From positions 1 to 6,123 of the forward strand of contig JAUTXA010000272.1 in NCBI GenBank assembly GCA_030838265.1: a stretch of DNA of 6,123 nucleotides. Direction: 5' to 3'. Below the pieces are notes generated by a model. That model did no database searches. It was not told where the DNA came from and saw only the letters and a list, made by a program, of their open reading frames with translations. The position numbers and the translations under genes were made by a program. Shown piece after piece: positions 1 to 5,919 of this stretch. This DNA comes from Actinomycetota bacterium (lineage in GTDB: Bacteria; Actinomycetota; Acidimicrobiia; Acidimicrobiales; BP-101). Numbering within the stretch: position 1 is the stretch's first letter; each line of letters opens with the position of its first letter.

Positions 1-72
1 TCCCACGGTCGCCCCCTTCCCTGGTACGGCGCTGCGCACGGACGACCACCAACCGATGGGAAGGAGCACACC
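1..72 (+). promoter_or_regulatory. rpsB 5' leader with possible SD-hiding helix
   Basis: This non-coding stretch precedes rpsB. The pyrimidine run at 15-21 (CCTTCCC) is perfectly complementary to 58-64 (GGGAAGG), which covers most of the rpsB Shine-Dalgarno site. Beyond a small internal loop, three more pairs are possible (23-25 with 52-54). Such a helix could reduce initiation on rpsB. Feedback of S2 on the rpsB-tsf leader is known in Escherichia coli, but no homology to that leader is visible here, so regulation is inference. I see no convincing -35/-10 promoter; the promoter probably lies upstream of the window. Confidence 0.4.
59..66 (+). promoter_or_regulatory. Shine-Dalgarno site of rpsB
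   Basis: GGAAGGAG lies six bases before the GTG at 73. It is the strongest ribosome binding site in the window. It favours this GTG over the in-frame GTG at 82 and ATG at 88. Confidence 0.85.
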
Positions 73-1098
73 GTGGCTGTCGTGACGATGAAGCAACTGC
101 TGGAAGCCGGGGTCCACTTCGGTCACCAGACCCGGCGCTGGAACCCCAAGATGAAGCGGTTCATCTTCGGCGAGCGCAACGGCATCTACATCATCGATCT
201 CAACCAGACGCTGGCCCGGATCGACACCGCCTACTCCTTCGTCCGTGACCTGGTCGCCGACGGCGGGACGATCCTGTTCATCGGGACCAAGAAGCAGACC
301 CAGGACCCGATCGCCAACTACGCCGACAAGTGCGGCATGCCGTACATCAACGAGCGCTGGCTGGGCGGCATGCTCACCAACTTCTCCACCATCAGCGGCC
401 GGGTGAAGAAGATGACCGAGTACGAGCGCATGAAGGCAGCGGGCGACTTCGAGGCCATGCTCAAGAAGGAAGCCCTGATCCTCAGCCGCGAGCTCGAGAA
501 GCTTCAGCGCAACCTGGGCGGCATCCGCCTCATGTCGAAGCTTCCCGACGCGGTGTTCATCATCGACACCAAGAAGGAGCACATCGGCGTCACCGAGGCC
601 AACAAGCTCGGCCTGCCGATCGTCGCCGTGGTCGATACCAACTGCGACCCCGACGTCATCCAGTACGTCATCCCCGGCAACGACGATGCCATCCGCTCCG
701 GCAACCTCATGTGCCGGGTCATCGCCGACGCCGTCGAGGAGGGCCGCTTCATCGCATCGCGCCGGGCCGGCGCCAGCGCCGCGGTGCAGGCCGGGCCCAC
801 CGACCGCAGCGCAGACGAAGAGGCGCGCGTCGCCCAGCAGCAGTCCGAAGCCCGCCGGGCGGCCGCCCTCCAGGCCCAGGAGCGCGAGGCGCGCATGGCC
901 GAGCAGACCCGCCGCAACCGGCCCGACGAAGCCGCCAGTGAGGCTCCGGCCGCCGCGCCCACCGAGGCCCCCGCTGAGGCCCCTGCTACTGAGGTCGTGA
1001 CCGAGGCCCCGGCTGAAGCCCCTGCTGAGGCTGTGACCGCGGCCGTGACCGAGGCTCCGGCTGACGAGACCCCCGTTTCCGAAGGAGAGCAGCAGTAG
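73..1098 (+). CDS. rpsB: 30S ribosomal protein S2 with long C-terminal tail
   Basis: Ribosomal protein S2 is a late-assembling protein of the small subunit that binds near S1 and 16S rRNA. The product is 341 residues, against about 241 in E. coli. The core (about residues 1-230) carries the first S2 signature around LLEAGVHFGHQTRRWNPKMK and the second from about residue 158 (PDAVFIIDTKKEH). The GTG start gives VAVVTMKQLL, as in mycobacterial S2, and has an ideal SD site. After the core comes a charged, probably helical stretch rich in E, A, R and Q (about 245-288). An Ala/Pro/Glu/Thr tail with six EAPA units (290-330) follows. The core is complete, so the protein should function; the tail's role is unknown. 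The final codons contain the tsf SD site, and tsf starts two bases after the stop. Confidence 0.97.
   Translation: MAVVTMKQLLEAGVHFGHQTRRWNPKMKRFIFGERNGIYIIDLNQTLARIDTAYSFVRDLVADGGTILFIGTKKQTQDPIANYADKCGMPYINERWLGGMLTNFSTISGRVKKMTEYERMKAAGDFEAMLKKEALILSRELEKLQRNLGGIRLMSKLPDAVFIIDTKKEHIGVTEANKLGLPIVAVVDTNCDPDVIQYVIPGNDDAIRSGNLMCRVIADAVEEGRFIASRRAGASAAVQAGPTDRSADEEARVAQQQSEARRAAALQAQEREARMAEQTRRNRPDEAASEAPAAAPTEAPAEAPATEVVTEAPAEAPAEAVTAAVTEAPADETPVSEGEQQ
937..1064 (+). repeat. EAPA-coding repeats in the rpsB tail
   Basis: Six copies of Glu-Ala-Pro-Ala occur at S2 residues 290, 298, 302, 311, 315 and 327, mostly preceded by Thr, Ser or Ala. At DNA level, 997-1016 and 1045-1064 are a 20-base direct repeat with one mismatch, offset by 48 bases. 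This suggests growth by in-frame duplication or slippage. The reading frame stays open throughout. Confidence 0.8.
1082..1087 (+). promoter_or_regulatory. Shine-Dalgarno site of tsf inside rpsB
   Basis: AAGGAG lies within the last codons of rpsB, 13 bases before the tsf ATG. The spacing is long, but the site is the only good match. Ribosomes finishing rpsB would release two bases before the tsf start, so coupling is likely. Confidence 0.6.
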
Positions 1099-1100
1099 CG

Positions 1101-1904
1101 ATGGCCGATTTCAGCGCGCAGGACGTCAAGCGTCTTCGGGACCTCACCGGTGCCGGGATGATGGATGCCAAGAAGGCCCTCGTCGAGACCGACGGTGACT
1201 TCGACGCCGCCAGCAAGTGGCTGCGCGAGAAGGGCCTCGGCAAGGCGGCGGAGCGGGCCGGGCGCGAGAACACCGAGGGCGCGGTGGCCCTGGCCACCAA
1301 CGACCAGGTGGCCGCACTGGTCGAGCTCAAGTGCGAGACCGACTTCGTGGCCATGTCAGCCGACTTCGTGAACCTGGCCAACGACATCGCCGCGCTCGTG
1401 GTCGACAAGGGCGAGGACGCGGCCAAGGAGAAGGCCGACGTCATCGACGACCTCAAGCTCTCGCTCAAGGAGAACATCGAGCTCGGCCGGGTCATCCGCT
1501 TCGAGGCCGGCGCCGGCAACGTGCTCGACACCTACCTCCACATCCAGGGCGACCGGGGCAAGAACGGCGTGCTCGTCGAGCTGGCCAACGGCACCAAGGA
1601 GCTGGCCCACGACATCGCCGTGCACATCGCCTTCGCCCGTCCCGCCTACGTGACGCGCGACGAGGTCCCGGCCGAGGCGGTGGCCGAGGAGCGCCAGGCC
1701 ATCGAGGCCGAGACGCGCAACGAGGGCAAGCCCGAGGCCGCCTGGCCCAAGATCGTCGAAGGCAAGCTCAACGGCTGGTTCAAGCGCATCCCCGGCGGTG
1801 TGCTCGTCGAGCAGCCCTTCGCCCGAGACAACAAGCAGACCATCGCCCAGCTCCTCGGCGACGCGACCGTCGTCCGCTTCGCCCAGATCGAGATCGGCTC
1901 GTAG
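1101..1904 (+). CDS. tsf: Elongation factor Ts (EF-Ts)
   Basis: EF-Ts is the cytoplasmic guanine nucleotide exchange factor that removes GDP from EF-Tu. The product is 267 residues, near the family norm (283 in E. coli). The N-terminal UBA-like domain (about 1-50) has the typical LRDLTGAGMMDAKKAL start and DGDFDAASKWLREKG. The core contains the TDFVA signature at residues 80-84; D81 and F82 correspond to the E. coli residues that insert beside the EF-Tu Mg2+ site. An acidic helical stretch (about 186-212) fits the coiled-coil region, and a C-terminal module follows. The ATG start is set by the position of the UBA domain. Pairing with rpsB is nearly universal in bacteria. Nothing is truncated or unusual. 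Confidence 0.97.
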   Translation: MADFSAQDVKRLRDLTGAGMMDAKKALVETDGDFDAASKWLREKGLGKAAERAGRENTEGAVALATNDQVAALVELKCETDFVAMSADFVNLANDIAALVVDKGEDAAKEKADVIDDLKLSLKENIELGRVIRFEAGAGNVLDTYLHIQGDRGKNGVLVELANGTKELAHDIAVHIAFARPAYVTRDEVPAEAVAEERQAIEAETRNEGKPEAAWPKIVEGKLNGWFKRIPGGVLVEQPFARDNKQTIAQLLGDATVVRFAQIEIGS

Positions 1905-1911
1905 GGCCAGC

Positions 1912-2652
1912 GTGACGGCAGGGGACACCCCCAAGCCGCGCTGGAGCCGTGTCGTCCTGAAGCTCTCGGGCGAGGCCTTCGCCAGCACGGCGTCCGACGA
2001 GACCATCGATGCGGCCGTGGTCCGCCGCATCGCCGCCGAGATCGCCGAGGCGCGCGTCGAGCTCGGCGTCGAGATCGCGGTCGTCGTCGGTGGCGGCAAC
2101 ATCTGGCGGGGCGCGGTCGGTGCTGGCGCGGGGATGGACAAGGCCAACGCCGACTACATGGGGATGCTGGCCACCGTCATCAATGGCCTGGCCCTGCAGG
2201 ACGCCCTCGAGCGCGAGGGTCAGCCCACGCGGGTGCTGAGCGCCATCCAGATGGCCGAGATCGCCGAGCCCTACATCCGGCGCCGGGCCACCCGCCACCT
2301 CGAGAAGGGCCGCGTCGTCGTGTTTGCCGCCGGCATGGGCAACCCCTTCTTCACCACCGATACCCCAGCCGCCCTCCGGGCCGTCGAAATCGAGGCGGAC
2401 GTCCTGCTCAAGGGCACCCATGGCGGCGTCGACGGCGTCTACTCGGCCGATCCGCGCAAGGACTCCGGTGCCAAGCGCTACGAGAACCTCACGTTCATGG
2501 ACGTGGTCAACCAAGATCTGCGGGTCATGGACCTCACCGCCATCACCTTCTGCAAGGACCACGACCTCCCGGTTCTGGTCTTCGACGTGATGACGCCCGG
2601 CAACATCCGACGCGCCCTGCTCGGCGAGCCGATAGGTACGCTGATCTCGTGA
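1912..2652 (+). CDS. pyrH: Uridylate kinase (UMP kinase)
   Basis: The enzyme phosphorylates UMP to UDP with ATP, in the cytoplasm, on the route to UTP and CTP. The product is 246 residues, typical of the bacterial amino-acid-kinase-fold family. Visible motifs are VVLKLSGEAF (K17), the glycine loop VVVGGGNIWRG (57-67), ADYMGMLATVINGLALQD (from 80), AGMGNPFFTTDT (T148, T149 and D150) and VDGVYSADPR (173-182). The C-terminus is GTLIS. The frame is open further upstream, with an ATG at 1798, but that start would overlap tsf by 107 bases. GTG 1912 places the first motif correctly, with a weak SD (AGGG, 1903-1906). A His-Gly-Gly stretch (170-172) sits where E. coli has one Lys, adding two residues. 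The stop overlaps the frr start. Confidence 0.96.
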   Translation: MTAGDTPKPRWSRVVLKLSGEAFASTASDETIDAAVVRRIAAEIAEARVELGVEIAVVVGGGNIWRGAVGAGAGMDKANADYMGMLATVINGLALQDALEREGQPTRVLSAIQMAEIAEPYIRRRATRHLEKGRVVVFAAGMGNPFFTTDTPAALRAVEIEADVLLKGTHGGVDGVYSADPRKDSGAKRYENLTFMDVVNQDLRVMDLTAITFCKDHDLPVLVFDVMTPGNIRRALLGEPIGTLIS

Positions 2653-3221
2653 CTGATGACACCCTGGTCGGGGCCGCCATCGACGACTGCCGCGACCACA
2701 TGGCCAAGGCGATCACCCACACCCAGGCCGAGTTTGGCGCCGTGCGCACCGGTCGGGCCACCCCCGCCCTCGTCGAGAAGCTGCGCGTCGAGTACTACGG
2801 CAGCGAGGTTCCCCTCCAGCAGCTGGCCGGCTTCCAGGTTCCCGAGGCCCGCCTGCTCGTGATCACGCCTTACGACAAGAGCTCGTTGAAGGCCATCGAG
2901 CGAGCGATCGAGAAGTCCGACCTCGGCATCAACCCTTCGAACGACGGCACAGTCATCCGCCTCACCTTCCCGCAGCTCACTGAGGAGCGGCGCAAGGATC
3001 TGGTGAAGGTTGTCCACCAGCGGGCCGAGGACGGGCGCATCGCGGTGCGCAACGCTCGCCGGGCCGCCCGCAAGGATCTCGAGGCGCTCGAGAAGGACGG
3101 CGACATCTCTTCTGACGAGCTCGAGCGAGCCGAGAAGGAGCTCGACAAGATCACCCACGACTACGTGGCCGAGATCGACCGCATGGTGCAGCACAAGGAG
3201 CAAGAGCTGCTCGAAGTCTGA
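2649..3221 (+). CDS. frr: Ribosome recycling factor (RRF)
   Basis: RRF acts with EF-G to split the ribosome from mRNA after termination. The product is 190 residues (185 in E. coli). Family landmarks are RTGRATPALVEKL (from residue 33), the hinge region and beta domain through VEYYGSEVPLQQLAGF, PYDKSSLKAIERAIEKSDLG, and LTEERRKDLVKVV leading into the C-terminal helix of the three-helix bundle. The GTG start overlaps the pyrH stop as GTGA and has no good SD of its own, so translation probably depends on coupling to pyrH. The gene is intact and ordinary. Confidence 0.96.
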   Translation: MTDDTLVGAAIDDCRDHMAKAITHTQAEFGAVRTGRATPALVEKLRVEYYGSEVPLQQLAGFQVPEARLLVITPYDKSSLKAIERAIEKSDLGINPSNDGTVIRLTFPQLTEERRKDLVKVVHQRAEDGRIAVRNARRAARKDLEALEKDGDISSDELERAEKELDKITHDYVAEIDRMVQHKEQELLEV

Positions 3222-3236
3222 CGGCGTCCGACGGCC

Positions 3237-3243
3237 AGGGAGG
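3237..3243 (+). promoter_or_regulatory. Shine-Dalgarno site of cdsA
   Basis: AGGGAGG lies seven bases before GTG 3251. It supports this distant start and therefore the long N-terminal extension of CdsA. The site sits in the 29-base frr-cdsA gap, the largest gap between genes in the window. Confidence 0.75.
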
Positions 3244-3250
3244 TTCCCCA

Positions 3251-4759
3251 GTGGACCACGACGAGAACGACGAGCAGGAGCTGGCACCGCCGAGACCGGC
3301 TGAGGGTGTCCGCATCATTGGCGCCGAGGAGGCCGCCGCGGCCATCGAGGCCGGCCAGGTCGCGCCCCGCCGCCCGGAGGACGCGCCGAAGTTTGGCGAC
3401 GTGCCCGAGGCCCCGGCTGGACCCCGGCCCGCTCATCGCTTCCCCCTGCCGGAGTCGGTCGACCCGGCCGAGGCCGCGCCCCGTCCGCCGGTGGCCCGAC
3501 CCCGCGCCGGCGACAACTTCGGCTCCGGCGACCGCTACAACACGGGACCGACATCGGGCTCGACCCCGGAGCTGCCGCATTGGAGCGAGCCGCCTACCGG
3601 AGAGGTGCCCCAGATCCTGCCTGACGGCGGCGAGGCCGAAAGCGAGGAGGACCTCGGGGCCTGGTCGGCTTTGGCCCGTCCCCGCTGGCGCGACCAGTCC
3701 TCCGACTGGGACGACGCCGACTTCGCCGAGGGCGAGCTGGCCGACGACGAGCTGCGGGTGGGCGCCCTCGACCCCAACCGCTCGGCTCACTCCGACCTGT
3801 TCTCGTTCGACGAGCCCTTCGAACCCGAGGCCGTCGAGCCCACTCGTGGCGTGGCGACCGCGTCGGTGAGCTCGCGCCCGCGCCGACCCGAACCCGACGC
3901 CGGCGGGCGGGGTGGCAGCGGCGGCCCTGACGGCGGCCGCGACGTGAACCTGGCCGCGGCCACCGGGATCGGCATCGCGGTGGTGGCCCTCATCTTGTTC
4001 AAGGCGGGACCAGCGTGGGCGCTGCTCATCGCCATCGCCGTGGTGACCCTCGCCGCCGTCGAGGTCTACGACGTGCTGCGCCGGGCCGGCTACAAGCCGG
4101 CCACGCTGCTCGGCCTCACCGCCACGGTGTCGATCATGATCGCGGCCTACAACAAGGGCGAGGCGGCCATCCCGCTGGTCGTGGCCCTCGTGGTCGTTAC
4201 CAGCTTCCTCTGGTACCTGTTCGGGGTCGAGACGGCGCGGCCGACGATCAACATCCTTGCCACCCTCGGCGGCTTCTTGTGGGTCGGCTTCCTCGGCTCG
4301 TTCGCGGCACTGCTGCTGAGCCCTGACCGCTTCCCCCATCGTCACGGCGTGGCCTTCCTGCTGGCTGCCGTCATCGCCACGACGGCCAACGACGTCGGCG
4401 CCTTCGTCTTCGGCCGCCAGCTCGGCCGTCGGGCCATGGCGCCGGCGGTGAGCCCGAACAAGACCTGGGAGGGCTTCGTCGGGGGCCTGCTCACGTCGGT
4501 GTTCGTGACCACCATCGTGATCGGCGTGGTTCCCGGGATGGATCCGTGGAACTGGAAGCGAGCCTTCCTCCTCGGCCTCGTCGTCAGCCTGGTCGCTCCG
4601 CTCGGCGACCTGGCCGAGTCGATGGTGAAGCGCGACATCGGTGTCAAGGACATGGGCAGCCTCCTGCCCGGCCACGGCGGGGTCCTCGACCGCTTCGACG
4701 CCATGCTCTTCGTCCTGCCCGCCACCTACTTCCTCGTCAAGCTGCTGTTCAAGGGGTGA
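3251..4759 (+). CDS. cdsA: CDP-diacylglycerol synthase with long N-terminal extension
   Basis: CdsA (phosphatidate cytidylyltransferase) is an integral membrane enzyme that makes CDP-diacylglycerol from phosphatidate and CTP, the precursor of all phospholipids. The product is 502 residues; typical members have about 270-310. Residues 234-502 form the enzyme, with several hydrophobic segments (about 234-252, 254-275, 284-300, 305-326, 333-356, 366-388, 410-428, 438-452, 484-500). They include NDVGAFVFGR (D381), SPNKTWEGFVGG (401-412) and a full match to the family signature at 457-483 (SMVKRD, then KD at 466-467, PGHGG at 473-477 and DRFD at 480-483). Residues 1-231 are hydrophilic, acidic, and Pro/Ala/Gly-rich. 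They look disordered apart from two tryptophan-containing patches (108-123 and 143-158). The start is backed by a good SD. The stop overlaps dxr. Confidence 0.95.
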   Translation: MDHDENDEQELAPPRPAEGVRIIGAEEAAAAIEAGQVAPRRPEDAPKFGDVPEAPAGPRPAHRFPLPESVDPAEAAPRPPVARPRAGDNFGSGDRYNTGPTSGSTPELPHWSEPPTGEVPQILPDGGEAESEEDLGAWSALARPRWRDQSSDWDDADFAEGELADDELRVGALDPNRSAHSDLFSFDEPFEPEAVEPTRGVATASVSSRPRRPEPDAGGRGGSGGPDGGRDVNLAAATGIGIAVVALILFKAGPAWALLIAIAVVTLAAVEVYDVLRRAGYKPATLLGLTATVSIMIAAYNKGEAAIPLVVALVVVTSFLWYLFGVETARPTINILATLGGFLWVGFLGSFAALLLSPDRFPHRHGVAFLLAAVIATTANDVGAFVFGRQLGRRAMAPAVSPNKTWEGFVGGLLTSVFVTTIVIGVVPGMDPWNWKRAFLLGLVVSLVAPLGDLAESMVKRDIGVKDMGSLLPGHGGVLDRFDAMLFVLPATYFLVKLLFKG

Positions 4760-5919
4760 CCAGCGTCAGCCTGGTCGGCTCCACCGGGTCGATCGGCACG
4801 CAGGCCGCCGAGGTGGTACAGGCCGAGGGCGATCGCTACGACGTGGTGGCCATCGGGGCCAACCGATCGATCGAGCACCTGGCGGCACAGGCGCGGGAGC
4901 TCCGTCCCGAGGTCGTGGCCCTCGAGGACAACGAGGGGGCCGTCGCCCTCAAGGAGTTGCTGCCTCCCGGCATCGAGGTCGTCGCCGGGCCCGGATCTCT
5001 GGCCGCCATCGCCACCGAAGCCGACGTGATCGTCAACGGCGTGGTCGGCTTCGCCGGCCTGCCGGTCACCCTGGCCGCCCTCGAAGCCGGTCGCCGGCTC
5101 GCCCTCGCCAACAAGGAGTCCCTGATCGCGGGCGGACCAGTGGTGCAGCGGGCCCGCGCCACGGCGGGGGCCGAGATCATCCCCGTCGACTCCGAGCACT
5201 GCGCCGTCCATCAATGCCTCCGGTCGTCTGGTCCGGCGGGCACGGCCGCGGTGGCCCGGCTCGTCATCACCGCCAGCGGTGGGCCCTTCCGAGGCCGCTC
5301 GCGCTCCGCCCTGGCCGAGGTCACGGTCGACGAGGCTCTCGCCCATCCGACCTGGTCGATGGGCCCCAAGATCACCATCGACTCCTCCACCCTGATGAAC
5401 AAAGGGCTCGAGGTCATCGAGGCGCACGAGCTGTTCGGCATCGGCTACGACGACATCGACGTCGTGGTGCACCCCCAGTCGGTCGTCCACTCGATGGTCG
5501 AGTTCAACGACGGGGCCACGGTCGCCCAGCTCTCGCTGCCCGACATGCGCCTTCCGATCGGGTACGCCCTGGCCTACCCCGACCGCTCGGGCGTGGCCTT
5601 CGGCGCCATCGACTGGAAGGCGCTCGGTCGCCTCGACTTCGAGCCCCCCGACCTCGAGGCCTTTCCCTGCCTCTCGCTGGCCTACGAGGCGGGCCGGCGG
5701 GGTGAGCTGGCGCCGGCCTGGCTGAACGCGGCCAACGAAATCGCGGTGGCCGCGTTCCTGAAGGGTGTCATCCCGTGGTTGGCTGTCTCTGAGGTCATAG
5801 AGGCCGTGCTCGATGCCGAGCCGGGAGGCAAAGCCGACAGCGTCGAGGCCGTGCTGGCGGCCGATCACCAGGCTCGGGAGCGGGCCCGCACGATCGTGGA
5901 ACGGAGAATGCAGGGATGA
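4756..5919 (+). CDS. dxr: 1-deoxy-D-xylulose 5-phosphate reductoisomerase (DXR)
   Basis: DXR converts DXP to 2-C-methyl-D-erythritol 4-phosphate with NADPH and a divalent metal, the first committed step of the MEP isoprenoid pathway and the target of fosmidomycin. The product is 387 residues, the normal length. The NADPH loop GSTGSIG is at 8-14 and LANKESLI at 117-124. The metal ligands D145, E147 (in PVDSEH) and E219 (in MNKGLE) are present. TASGGPF (172-178), the active-site flap HPTWSMG (197-203) and HPQSVVHSMV (239-248) are all intact. The frame is open further upstream, but GTG 4756 puts the Rossmann motif at the expected distance and overlaps the cdsA stop as GTGA. It has no well-spaced SD, so coupling to cdsA is likely. 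C149 follows the SEH motif, a position that varies in the family. Confidence 0.96.
   Translation: MTSVSLVGSTGSIGTQAAEVVQAEGDRYDVVAIGANRSIEHLAAQARELRPEVVALEDNEGAVALKELLPPGIEVVAGPGSLAAIATEADVIVNGVVGFAGLPVTLAALEAGRRLALANKESLIAGGPVVQRARATAGAEIIPVDSEHCAVHQCLRSSGPAGTAAVARLVITASGGPFRGRSRSALAEVTVDEALAHPTWSMGPKITIDSSTLMNKGLEVIEAHELFGIGYDDIDVVVHPQSVVHSMVEFNDGATVAQLSLPDMRLPIGYALAYPDRSGVAFGAIDWKALGRLDFEPPDLEAFPCLSLAYEAGRRGELAPAWLNAANEIAVAAFLKGVIPWLAVSEVIEAVLDAEPGGKADSVEAVLAADHQARERARTIVERRMQG
5903..5906 (+). promoter_or_regulatory. Shine-Dalgarno site of the M50 protease gene
   Basis: GGAG inside the last codons of dxr lies nine bases before ATG 5916, a normal spacing. It supports the start that overlaps the dxr stop. 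Confidence 0.55.

Noticed and set aside
1798..1911. Upstream ATG giving a longer PyrH
   Set aside because: It would overlap tsf by 107 bases and add 38 residues unlike any UMP kinase N-terminus. GTG 1912 fits the family length and the gene spacing.
1356..2562. Overlapping minus-strand open frames opposite tsf and pyrH
   Set aside because: Both are antisense shadows of well-supported genes, with no plausible domain or start site.
3222..3250. Possible terminator between frr and cdsA
   Set aside because: Only a 4-bp stem is possible and there is no T-run; the gap mainly holds the cdsA ribosome binding site.
3944..3946. Internal GTG as the true cdsA start, giving a normal-sized enzyme
   Set aside because: No SD precedes it, while GTG 3251 has a strong one, and the frame between has coding-type composition and no stop. 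Not fully excluded.
3161..4675. 504-codon open frame on the minus strand opposite cdsA
   Set aside because: It lies antisense to a clearly coding gene with full family motifs. Its translation is low-complexity (rich in R, G, H, D, E), as expected from high third-position GC.
4546..4755. Upstream ATG giving a longer DXR
   Set aside because: The added 70 residues are Arg/Pro-rich out-of-frame cdsA sequence. The Rossmann motif belongs near the N-terminus, as given by GTG 4756.
4726..5868. 380-codon open frame on the minus strand opposite dxr
   Set aside because: It is a mirror of dxr codon structure; no recognisable domain and composition dominated by G, D, R and V.
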